Source: Streptomyces spiramenti | GTDB taxonomy: Bacteria; Actinomycetota; Actinomycetes; Streptomycetales; Streptomycetaceae | DNA: 53,677 bases | Reading direction: 5' to 3' | Assembly: GCF_012034385.1 (NCBI RefSeq) | Contig: NZ_JAAVJB010000003.1 | Location: forward strand, 1 to 53,677 | Shown: in pieces, positions 17,492 through 24,808 of the stretch | How the letters are laid out: each line of letters begins with the position of its first letter | Numbering within the stretch: position 1 is the first letter of the stretch | Program-made: the position numbers and the translations under genes | Notes under the pieces: model-generated | Seen by the model: the letters and a program-made list of their open reading frames with translations, nothing else | What the model was told of the DNA's origin: nothing | Database searches by the model: none

Positions 17492-18450
17492 CAGCGCTTG
17501 ATACCTCCGTGGAAACGGAATCCGTAACGGGAACTGACGAACAGGAACATCAGGATCACCGGGACGGAGTAGAGCAGGGAGAAGGTCGAGATCAGGGCCA
17601 GGTTGGCCTGCCCGCCCTCGGTGTAGAACGTGTACATCACGACGGCGGCCGGGTACTGGTCCGGCGAGCGCAGCAGCAGGAACGGGATGAGGAAGTTGCC
17701 CCACACCTGCGCCACCGACCACACGCCGATGGTGGCCAGCCCCGGGCGGACCACCGGCACGACGATGTCCCGCATGATCTGGAAGGGCGAGGCGCCGAAG
17801 ACCCGCGCGGACTCCTCGTAGGACCGCGGGGTGCCGTCCATGAAGTCCTTGAGGATGAAGATGGCGCTGGGCAGCAGCCCGCCGCTGAGGACCAGGATGA
17901 CCCCGAGCTGGGAGTCGATCAGGCGCAGCTCGGTCGCGAGGTTGAACAGCGGGACCATCGCCGCGGTGCCGGTCACGATCGACGACAGCAGCAGCAGGAC
18001 GTACAGCAGCATGTCGCGGCCCGGCAGCCGGACCCGGCTGAGCGCGTAGGCGGCGAGCGCGGCGAAGGTCACCACCAGCAGACCGGTACCACCGGCCAGG
18101 ATGACCGAGTTGCCCAGCGACCGCATCGCGTACGGGTTGTCCCACAGGACCTGGAAGTTCTGGAGGGTGAACTCCGGCAGCGACGCCGACAGGCCGGGGT
18201 TGGCGTCGAACGGCGCGACGGCCAGCCACAGCAGCGGCAGCGAGAAGAACGCCAGCACCAGGCTGACGAAGGTGTAGAAGCCGATCTGGGCGACCGTCCT
18301 GCGGGCACCCTCGCGGCCCGCCGCCCGCTGCGCCTCGCGGCGGCGGTGCTCGGTGTCGGAGGGCGGCGGACCGGCCGGGGCGGTCGCTACGGCGACCGGA
18401 GCGGCGTCCGAGGCGCTGGGGACGGCGGCGTGGTCGGGGGGAGGGGTCAT
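17491..18450 (-). CDS. Carbohydrate ABC transporter permease (MalG-like)
   Basis: 319 residues. After a cytoplasmic Ala/Pro-rich N-terminus of about 60 residues come six hydrophobic segments. The EAA loop reads EESARVFGASPFQIMRDIVVPVVRPG, where the ATPase docks. The protein ends a few residues after its last membrane segment, as MalG-type subunits do. Its start overlaps the stop of the other permease by 4 bp. It forms the inner-membrane pore together with the adjacent MalF-like subunit. Confidence 0.9.
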   Translation of the reverse strand: MTPPPDHAAVPSASDAAPVAVATAPAGPPPSDTEHRRREAQRAAGREGARRTVAQIGFYTFVSLVLAFFSLPLLWLAVAPFDANPGLSASLPEFTLQNFQVLWDNPYAMRSLGNSVILAGGTGLLVVTFAALAAYALSRVRLPGRDMLLYVLLLLSSIVTGTAAMVPLFNLATELRLIDSQLGVILVLSGGLLPSAIFILKDFMDGTPRSYEESARVFGASPFQIMRDIVVPVVRPGLATIGVWSVAQVWGNFLIPFLLLRSPDQYPAAVVMYTFYTEGGQANLALISTFSLLYSVPVILMFLFVSSRYGFRFHGGIKR

Positions 18451-19424
18451 GCGCTCGCGTCCTTCCGCTGCCTGAGCAGTCGCATGTAGACCAGTGCGAT
18501 CACCAGGTTGATCAGCAGCATCAAGACCGAGATCGCCGCGCCGAAGCCCAGCTCACCGCTCTCCAGGGCGATCCGGTAGATGAAGACCGGCATGATCTCG
18601 GTGCGGTTCTCCGGGCCGCCGGCCGTCAGGAGGAACGGTGTGAAGTCGTTGAACGTCCACAGGCTGATCAGCAGGAGATTGGTCAGCACATGGCCCTTGA
18701 TCCGGGGGAAGACCACGTCGCGCAGCTGCTGGAACGTGCCCGCGCCGGCGAGGCGCGCGGTCTCCAGGTGCGACGGCGGCACGTTCCCCAGCGCCGCCGC
18801 GTAGAGCATCATCGAGAAGGCGGCGCCCTTCCAGATGTTGAAGACGATGATCGAGGCCATCGGGTACTCGAGCAGCCACGCGGTGCCCGGGGTGTTCAGC
18901 AGCGCGTTGAGCGTCCCGCCGTCCCGGTCGAGCAGCGCGATCCACAGGAAGGTGATGACGGAGCTGGGCAGAATCCACGCCAGCAGGACCAGTGCCTCCA
19001 CCGTGCGGCGCAGCGCGCCCACCCGGTTGCGCATCAACCACGCGATGGCGAAACCCAGCACCGCCTGGCCGAGTACGGCCGATCCCAGCACGAACTGGAG
19101 CGTCAGCACGAGGGAGTTGGAGAACCGGTCGTCGCCGAGCGCCCGGTCGTAGTTCTCCAGGCCGACCACCTGCGGGTTCGCCGCGGCGAACCCGGTCAAC
19201 TGGTAGTCGGTCAGCCCGAGGTACACCGTCCACAGCGCCGGGAAGAGCAGGAACGCCACGATCAGCAGCATCGCCGGGGCGACGAACCCCGCCGCCCGGC
19301 GACGGCCGAGCCCCGCCGCGTCCGAGCCGCCCGTGCGCCCGGCGGGGGCGCCCGCGAGCGGGCGCCCCTTCGATCCGTTCACCGACGTGCCGGAGTCGGA
19401 ATCAGTTGCTGATGTTGCCGGCAC
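18447..19424 (-). CDS. Carbohydrate ABC transporter permease (MalF-like)
   Basis: 325 residues from a GTG at 19424 with GGAAGGGG about 9 nt upstream, overlapping the end of the binding-protein gene by 23 bp. A GTG at 19382 with no visible site is the alternative. Six membrane segments start at AMLLIVAFLLFPALWTVYLG. The EAA-type loop ETARLAGAGTFQQLRDVVFP precedes the last two. Partner of the MalG-like subunit in the same importer. Confidence 0.88.
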   Translation of the reverse strand: MPATSATDSDSGTSVNGSKGRPLAGAPAGRTGGSDAAGLGRRRAAGFVAPAMLLIVAFLLFPALWTVYLGLTDYQLTGFAAANPQVVGLENYDRALGDDRFSNSLVLTLQFVLGSAVLGQAVLGFAIAWLMRNRVGALRRTVEALVLLAWILPSSVITFLWIALLDRDGGTLNALLNTPGTAWLLEYPMASIIVFNIWKGAAFSMMLYAAALGNVPPSHLETARLAGAGTFQQLRDVVFPRIKGHVLTNLLLISLWTFNDFTPFLLTAGGPENRTEIMPVFIYRIALESGELGFGAAISVLMLLINLVIALVYMRLLRQRKDASA

Positions 19425-20790
19425 CGCCGACGACCCCTTCCAGCTTCTCGCGGTACGAGGCCGCGACGTCCTCGGCGCTGCTTCCCGAGACCACCGAGGC
19501 GGTGGCCTCCTGGAGCAGGGTGGAGACCCGGGTGTACTCCGCCAGGCCGGGCCGGTAGGCGGTGATCGGCAGCACCTCGTCGGCGACGAAGGTGAGCATC
19601 GGGTCGTCCTTGAGGACGTCGGCGTTGGTGTCGGTACGGGCCGTGATGCGGGCCTCGCCCTCCAGCAGCGCCTTCAGCGCCTCGTCGGAGTTCATGAAGG
19701 TGAGCAGCTCGAAGGCCAGCTCCGGGTTGTCGGTCTCCGGGTTGACGACACGCGCCGAACCGCCGGACATCGAGGCGAAGTCCTGGCCGTGGATGCCCTT
19801 GCCGGGCTCGATCGCGGGGATCTTGGCGTAGCCGACGACCTCGTCGCGGTCCTCCATCGGCGCGATGCCGAGCTCGGGGTGGACCACGGAACGCCAGAAG
19901 TAGTCGCCCTCCAACAGGATGCCGATGCGGCCGTCGGCGAACTGCTCGAAGGACTTGTCCCGCCCCTGCGCCTCCTGCTGGAGCAGCGGGTCGCCGAGCC
20001 CGTCGGCGAAGATCTTCTCGTAGAGGCCGAGGGTCTCTGTGACGGCGTCGGACTCGCCGCGCCACTTGCCCTTGTCCCAGATGTGCTCGCCCGCGCCCGC
20101 CAGCAGCGGCAGGAAGCCCTGCATGGTGGTGGCCTCACCCATCGCCGTACCGGCGTTGAGCTGGACCGGGGTCACCCCGTCGATGCCACCGAGGGCCTCG
20201 GCCGCCTCGACCAGTTCGTCCCAGCCGGCCGGCTGCCACTCGCGGTCCAGCCCGGCCTGCTCGAAGAGGTCCTTGTTGTAGTACAGCACTCGGCCGTCGG
20301 TACCGGCGGGGATGCCGTACCGCTCGTTCTCGAAGGAGCCGAGCTTCTGCACGGCCTCCGGGATCTGGTCCCAGCCCTCCCAGAAGTCCGCCTGGGTGAC
20401 GACCTCGGTGAGCGGCTTGATGTAGCCGGCCTGCGCGAACTCACCGATCCAGATGCCGTCGAGGGTCATGATGTCCGGGCCGGAACCGCCCTGGAGGTCC
20501 AGCGCCAGCTTGGTCTTGTACTGCTCGTCGTCCACGCCACTGGCGTCGAAGGAGACGGAGACGTCGACGTCGTCCTGTTCCTTCTTCTGGTCGACGAAGT
20601 TGGGTATGACCCACTCCTCGATCCACTTCGCCTCTTGCTCGTTCTTTCCGCCGGCGATGGCGTTCGCGGAGATGACCAGGCTGTCGGTGTCGGAGCCGGA
20701 GCCGCCACCGGAGCCGCACGCGGTGAGGGTGAGCGAGACGGCCGCGGCTGCGCCGGTCATCGCCACAGCACGTCTGGTGAACACAGTCAT
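19402..20790 (-). CDS. Sugar ABC transporter substrate-binding lipoprotein
   Basis: 462 residues. The first 25 form a lipoprotein signal: FTRRAVAMTGAAAAVSL, then the lipobox LTAC with Cys25, followed by a Gly/Ser-rich tether. The remainder is a family 1 extracellular solute-binding protein, with a WEGWDQIPEAVQKLG hinge region and YGIPAGTDGRVLYYNKDLF, a common ligand-cleft segment. The ATG at 20790 has AAGGAG at good distance; upstream reading has no site. It is the first gene of the operon and sets the ligand specificity. Members of this broad family bind maltose, glycerol-phosphate and inositol derivatives; the ligand cannot be read from sequence. Confidence 0.9.
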   Translation of the reverse strand: MTVFTRRAVAMTGAAAAVSLTLTACGSGGGSGSDTDSLVISANAIAGGKNEQEAKWIEEWVIPNFVDQKKEQDDVDVSVSFDASGVDDEQYKTKLALDLQGGSGPDIMTLDGIWIGEFAQAGYIKPLTEVVTQADFWEGWDQIPEAVQKLGSFENERYGIPAGTDGRVLYYNKDLFEQAGLDREWQPAGWDELVEAAEALGGIDGVTPVQLNAGTAMGEATTMQGFLPLLAGAGEHIWDKGKWRGESDAVTETLGLYEKIFADGLGDPLLQQEAQGRDKSFEQFADGRIGILLEGDYFWRSVVHPELGIAPMEDRDEVVGYAKIPAIEPGKGIHGQDFASMSGGSARVVNPETDNPELAFELLTFMNSDEALKALLEGEARITARTDTNADVLKDDPMLTFVADEVLPITAYRPGLAEYTRVSTLLQEATASVVSGSSAEDVAASYREKLEGVVGGAGNISN

Positions 20791-20855
20791 GTGGGGGTTC
20801 TCCTTGGTGAAGCGTTTCGCGAGAGTTTCACAGCGACGCGGCGACGTAAAGACCT

Positions 20856-20875
20856 GATGTCCTAACATCTGGACA
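20856..20875. promoter_or_regulatory. Nested inverted repeats in the divergent gntR/operon promoter region
   Basis: GATGT-CCTA-ACATC (20856-20869) overlaps TGTCC-N8-GGACA (20858-20875). Both are centred in the 115-bp space between the binding-protein gene and gntR. This is the expected place for a GntR (HutC-type) operator controlling both directions. On the plus strand TAACAT (20863-20868) could be a gntR -10 box, so binding would also give autoregulation. Which palindrome is the true site is unclear. Confidence 0.5.
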
Positions 20876-20905
20876 ACACGGTTCCGACGAGAGGGAGTCA
20901 CCGCT

Positions 20906-21661
20906 ATGACGAGGCACGACACATCCGCGCTCGGGCTCAGCGTCGACCGAGCCAGCCCGGTCCCCCTCTACTTCCAGCTCTCCCAGAAGTTGGAAGAGGC
21001 GATCGAACAGGGCAGGCTGCCACCTGGCTCGTTACTGGGCAACGAGATCGAACTGGCCACCCGGCTGGGCCTGTCGCGGCCTACGGTACGCCAGGCGATA
21101 CAACTACTTGTCGAGAAGGGGTTGTTGCTCAGGCGTCGGGGAGTGGGCACCCAGGTCGTCCACAGCAGGATACGAAGATCGCTCGAACTCAGCAGCCTCT
21201 ACGAGGACTTGGAAGCCGCAGGTCAGCGGCCCGCGACGCGCGTGCTTCGCCTGGAGGAGGTCGCCGCGCCCCCCGAGGTCGCCGCCGCGCTCAACCTCGC
21301 CGAGGGGGCGCGGGTGCACCACGTGGAGCGACTGCGCCTCACCCACGGTGAGCCGATCGCCCGGCTCTGCAACTACCTGCCCGACGACGTGATCCGGCCG
21401 CGCCGGGCCGATCTGGCGGCGACCGGGCTCTACCGGCTGCTGCGCGACGCCGGGGTGGTGCTCCACAGCGCCGGGCAGCGCATCGGTGCCCGCGCCGCGA
21501 CCGCCGCGGAGGGCGAACTGCTCGACGAGGACGACGGGGCGCCGCTACTGACGATGGAGCGGACCGCCTACGACGAGACCGGCCGCGCGGTGGAGTACGG
21601 CTCCCACCTCTACCGGGCGTCGCGCCACAGCTTCGAACTGCGGCTGCTGGTGCGCCGCTGA
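20906..21661 (+). CDS. HutC-type GntR transcriptional regulator with a TTA codon
   Basis: 251 residues, ATG at 20906 after GAGGGAG. An N-terminal winged helix (residues 18-85; PLYFQLSQKLEEAI, LATRLGLSRPTVRQAI, RGVGTQV) is followed by a UTRA/HutC effector domain that ends in YGSHLYRASRHSFEL. Divergent placement makes it the likely repressor of the importer and inositol genes. A GntR repressor of myo-inositol catabolism, SCO6974, is known in Streptomyces coelicolor, as I recall; whether this is its orthologue needs comparison. Leu43 is encoded by TTA at 21032-21034, the only in-frame TTA I found in any recognised gene here, so translation should depend on the bldA tRNA. Confidence 0.88.
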   Translation: MTRHDTSALGLSVDRASPVPLYFQLSQKLEEAIEQGRLPPGSLLGNEIELATRLGLSRPTVRQAIQLLVEKGLLLRRRGVGTQVVHSRIRRSLELSSLYEDLEAAGQRPATRVLRLEEVAAPPEVAAALNLAEGARVHHVERLRLTHGEPIARLCNYLPDDVIRPRRADLAATGLYRLLRDAGVVLHSAGQRIGARAATAAEGELLDEDDGAPLLTMERTAYDETGRAVEYGSHLYRASRHSFELRLLVRR

Positions 21662-21755
21662 CGCCTCCCTCCGACCCGAGGACATGCGGGCAACGCGCCC
21701 GGCCGTCGACCCCGGCACCGCGATCAGCGCGCGGCGCCGGCGCTCCGCACGCTCA

Positions 21756-21918
21756 GAGCGTGTGTGAGACTCCACGCCGGGCCCGCGACGCCGGCTACGG
21801 CCATCTGCTGCGTTGTCGGGAACATCCGAATACAACCCGGTGTGAGGGTGCCCCTCCGCCTTGCAGCTGACCGCATCTGGCGCCGCGAGCCGATCCGACG
21901 TGGGGTCTCAAACACGCT
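21756..21918. mobile_element. MITE-like element, copy 2
   Basis: 163 bp, same length and about 91 % identical to 8275-8437. The left end GCGTGTGTGAGACTCCACG and the reversed right end GCGTGTTTGAGACCCCACG differ at 2 of 19 positions. GCTCAG stands on both sides (21751-21756, 21919-21924), containing the CTCA repeated around copy 1. The right-hand copy of the direct repeat includes the mnhG stop codon. It lies between the convergent gntR and mnhG genes. It has no coding capacity. Confidence 0.75.
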
Positions 21919-21920
21919 GC

Positions 21921-22268
21921 TCAGCCGTGGCCGGGCCGCTCGCCCGGCTCCAACGCGGCCGTGTCCGTTCCGTCGGCGAAAGCGTGCCCGGAGAGAACCG
22001 CCGCCCGGGCCAGCGTCATCCCACCGACGGCCGATGTCGCCAGTTGCAGTACGACGGCGATGAAGAGCTTCGCCAGGTCGGAAACCGTCGGAGAGGTCAG
22101 GACGGACCCGCCGACCACCAGCACCACCCCGACACCGGCGGCGGTGGCGACGGCGGAGGTCCGCATGTACGGGTCGCGCAGCCGCAGCAGTCCGACCCCG
22201 GCAGCCACGAAGACGAGGCCGCCAAGCACGGCCATCGCTTGGCCGAGCACATCGAGGAAGGCGGTCAT
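21921..22268 (-). CDS. mnhG: Mrp antiporter subunit G
   Basis: 115 residues with three membrane segments. FVAAGVGLLRLRDPYMRTSAVATAAGVG is the conserved MnhG/PhaG core with the L-R-x-D-P-Y motif. It is a small membrane subunit of the Mrp Na+(K+)/H+ antiporter. The ATG at 22268 overlaps the mnhF stop by 4 bp. Its stop lies inside the direct repeat of the MITE-like element, so the element abuts the gene without truncating it. Last gene of the mnh operon. Confidence 0.9.
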   Translation of the reverse strand: MTAFLDVLGQAMAVLGGLVFVAAGVGLLRLRDPYMRTSAVATAAGVGVVLVVGGSVLTSPTVSDLAKLFIAVVLQLATSAVGGMTLARAAVLSGHAFADGTDTAALEPGERPGHG

Positions 22269-22522
22269 CGTGCCCCCCGGGTGAGTGCACGGGCGAGAGA
22301 GACGGCGGCGAGGAACGCCACCAGCGTGGCGACGAGCACCAGGTCCATCGTGGCGCCGCTGCCCAGTCGTGTCCCCACCGCGGCGATCAACCCGATCACG
22401 GCGAACGACAGTAGATCGGCCGCGATCGCGCGGTCCGCCGGCGTGGGGCCGCGCACGATGCGGTACGCCGCGATGAGCGCCGCCGCTCCGCAGCAGGCAG
22501 CGGCGAAGTCGATACCGGTCAT
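22265..22522 (-). CDS. mnhF: Mrp antiporter subunit F
   Basis: 85 residues, three hydrophobic helices. YRIVRGPTPADRAIAADLLS is the conserved R-G-P-x-x-x-D-R-x-x-A-x-D motif of MnhF/PhaF. The ATG at 22522 overlaps the mnhE stop by 4 bp. Membrane subunit of the antiporter. Confidence 0.92.
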   Translation of the reverse strand: MTGIDFAAACCGAAALIAAYRIVRGPTPADRAIAADLLSFAVIGLIAAVGTRLGSGATMDLVLVATLVAFLAAVSLARALTRGAR

Positions 22523-22878
22523 GACCGTCCCTTCCAGGTGAAGGCGTGGAGCATCCGCTTCTCCATGTCGCGGAGGTCGGCCAGCGCCGACGCCGCGTCC
22601 GGGTGGTACATCGAATGGACCGCCAGGTGTCTCGCACCGTTCCCGCCGCGTGTCACGCCGAGCGTCAGCGTCCCGGGAGTCAGGGTGATCAACGAGGCGA
22701 TCAGGGTGACGTGTCCGTCGAGCTCCGACTCCAGTGGCATGTCGACGACCCGCGGTCGGGAGCGGCGCCCGGTGGTCAGGACGTCGCGCAGCACGGCGTA
22801 CGAGGACTTCACGACCTCGGCGGCGAACCACAGGGAGAACGCCACGAGGCGGAGGGGGAGAGAGAACAGCGGGGTCAT
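22519..22878 (-). CDS. mnhE: Mrp antiporter subunit E
   Basis: 119 residues; shorter than many MnhE proteins (about 160), with one N-terminal hydrophobic segment rather than two or three. SLITLTPGTLTLGV is the family signature, preceded by a soluble segment with the S-x-V-x-x-x-V pattern. The protein is a peripheral-cytoplasmic plus membrane subunit. The start overlaps the mnhD stop by 4 bp. Confidence 0.87.
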   Translation of the reverse strand: MTPLFSLPLRLVAFSLWFAAEVVKSSYAVLRDVLTTGRRSRPRVVDMPLESELDGHVTLIASLITLTPGTLTLGVTRGGNGARHLAVHSMYHPDAASALADLRDMEKRMLHAFTWKGRS

Positions 22879-24398
22879 CCGAGCACCGCCTGGACGTAGG
22901 GGGCCGTGTCGATCAGGCCGGCGGCGGCTGTCGACGCCAGCGAGAGCAGGAGCTCGGCGCCCAGGCCGAGGAAGAGGGTGACGCCGGCCAGTGCCAGCGC
23001 GGGCAGGGAACCGAGGATCCCCACGCGCGGGATCTCGGTCCGCTCACGGACCGACACCCCGGCGCCGCCGCCTGCGCCGCCCGTGTCCTCGCCCGTGTCC
23101 TCGCGCGAGACGAAGACCGCGTTCCAGATCTTCAGCATGGACAACAGGGTCACCAGGCTCACCACGATGGCGACCACGGCAGCGGCGACCTGTCCGGCGT
23201 CGAGTGCCGCCAGGATCAGCGTCAGTTTCGCGACGAACCCGGAGAAGGGCGGAAGTCCCGCCAGCGAGAGCGCGGCCATCAGGAAGGCCGCCGCGAGGAG
23301 CGGCTCACGCCGCGCGAAGCCCCTGAGCCGGTCCAGCCGTCCTTCACCCGCCCGCACCTCGATGGCACCGGTGGAGAGGAAGAGGGACGCCTTCACGACC
23401 ATGTGGTGAAGCAGGTAGAAGATGCCCGCGGCCAGGCCGGCGGGCGTGAACAGGGCCACGCCCAACAGGATGTACCCGATCTGACTGACCATGTGGAACG
23501 CGAGGATCGAACGCATCGTGTCCTCGCCCACGGCCCCGAGCACACCGACGGCCATGGTGGCGCTGAAAACCACCACGCCGATCCACAGGTACCGCTGGTC
23601 GCCCTCGAACACCACGGCGTACACGCGGTAGATCGCGTAGATCGCGACCTTGGTGTGCAGGCCGGAGAAGAGAGCCGTCACAGCGGGGGAGGTGGATGGA
23701 TAGGCGCGGGCCAGCCATCCGTGGGTCGGCACCACCGCGGCTTTCATGCCAAGGGCGAACAGACAGACGGCCGTGGCCGCCGCGACCAGCGGTGAGGAGC
23801 GCGCCGCACCCGCGAGCTCGGCGAGGTTGACGGTCCCCGCGGTGCCGTATACGAAGGCGACGCCGGCGAGGAAGACCGTCGAGACGAACAGGTTGAAGGT
23901 GACGTACAGCCGGGAGCCGACGACGGAGCCCAACGTTCCCCGGCCGCGCCTCGCCAGGATCAGGAGCCCGTACGACGGCAGCAGCATGACCTCGATGAAG
24001 ACGAACATGTTGAAGATGTCCGCGGTCAGCAGCGCACCGTTCACCCCCGCGGTGAGCGTCAGTACCAAGGGAGCGAACAACCGCACCGCGCCGAGGCCGG
24101 TGTTGAGAGCGAACGCTGAGCAGACCAGGGTCAGCAGACCGGTCACCACCAGCATCAGTGCCGAGAGCGTGTCACCGACGAACGGGATGGAGATTCCCCC
24201 GGGCCAGCCGCCGACGCCGTGGGCGAGGACACCGCCGGACCGGGTCGTCACGACGAGCCACAGCGCCCCGGAGAGGTTGAGTGACAGCGCCGCGATCAGC
24301 ACCACGGACGGCCAGCGCGCGCCCTGGCGCGCGAGCGCGGTGAGTCCGGCCGCCGCCAGGGGAAGCCCCACCAGCAGCGGGAGCAGGGTCGGGCTCAT
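22875..24398 (-). CDS. mnhD: Mrp antiporter subunit D (proton-translocating, Nuo-like)
   Basis: 507 residues with about 14 hydrophobic helices, homologous to the NuoM/NuoN/NuoL antiporter-like subunits of complex I. Conserved charged positions are visible in FIEVMLLPSYGLLI (helix 5 Glu) and in GMKAAVVPTHGWLARAYPSTSPAVTALFSGLHTKVAIYAIYR (lysine and histidine of the proton path). It shares the transport task with the MnhA subunit. Coupled by 4-bp overlaps on both sides. Confidence 0.93.
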   Translation of the reverse strand: MSPTLLPLLVGLPLAAAGLTALARQGARWPSVVLIAALSLNLSGALWLVVTTRSGGVLAHGVGGWPGGISIPFVGDTLSALMLVVTGLLTLVCSAFALNTGLGAVRLFAPLVLTLTAGVNGALLTADIFNMFVFIEVMLLPSYGLLILARRGRGTLGSVVGSRLYVTFNLFVSTVFLAGVAFVYGTAGTVNLAELAGAARSSPLVAAATAVCLFALGMKAAVVPTHGWLARAYPSTSPAVTALFSGLHTKVAIYAIYRVYAVVFEGDQRYLWIGVVVFSATMAVGVLGAVGEDTMRSILAFHMVSQIGYILLGVALFTPAGLAAGIFYLLHHMVVKASLFLSTGAIEVRAGEGRLDRLRGFARREPLLAAAFLMAALSLAGLPPFSGFVAKLTLILAALDAGQVAAAVVAIVVSLVTLLSMLKIWNAVFVSREDTGEDTGGAGGGAGVSVRERTEIPRVGILGSLPALALAGVTLFLGLGAELLLSLASTAAAGLIDTAPYVQAVLG

Positions 24399-24808
24399 GC
24401 GCGGCTCTCCTCGTCGGTGGAGCGGGGTGCGGCCCCGGTGCGGCCGTCCGTGTTCGGGGCGTCCGTCTCCGCTGCGTCCGGAGCCGCGGCCTCTCCGTCC
24501 CCCTCGGCCTGCGCTTCCTCGTCGGCACGCCCGGTCACGGCCAGGACCAGCATGTAAACGGTGATCGCGAAGGCGATGACGATCGCGGTCAGCACGAACG
24601 CCTGCGGCAGCGCGTCAGCCGTCACGGCCGGGTCCGGCTCGCTCCCCAGCGGTTCCGTGCGGCGCAGGATGCCCCCCGAGCTGAACAGCAGCAGGTTCAC
24701 CGCGTGCCCGAGGAGTACGAAGCCGATGACGACCCGGAGGAACGTGCGGTCCAGCATCAAGTAGGCGGCCCCGGCAACCAGGGCGCCCACGGACAGGGCG
24801 AGCATCAT
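24395..24808 (-). CDS. mnhC: Mrp antiporter subunit C (NuoK-like)
   Basis: 137 residues; three helices homologous to NuoK, with FVLLGHAVNLLLFSSG and DALPQAFVLTAIVIAFA as conserved segments. The start at 24808 overlaps the mnhA stop (ATGA). A hydrophilic C-terminal tail of about 40 residues rich in Glu, Asp and Ala extends beyond the usual end and probably faces the cytoplasm. Confidence 0.92.
   Translation of the reverse strand: MMLALSVGALVAGAAYLMLDRTFLRVVIGFVLLGHAVNLLLFSSGGILRRTEPLGSEPDPAVTADALPQAFVLTAIVIAFAITVYMLVLAVTGRADEEAQAEGDGEAAAPDAAETDAPNTDGRTGAAPRSTDEESRA

Noticed and set aside
17525..17530. Possible TTA codons in permease, mnhC and nuclease genes (TAA on the plus strand)
   Set aside because: In frame these read as GTT-TAC, CGT-TAC or GGT-TAC, so they are tyrosine codons and not TTA.
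21724..22290. Frame extending mnhG through the MITE-like element
   Set aside because: It reads another phase and crosses the element; mnhG itself ends at 21921 with a clear stop.
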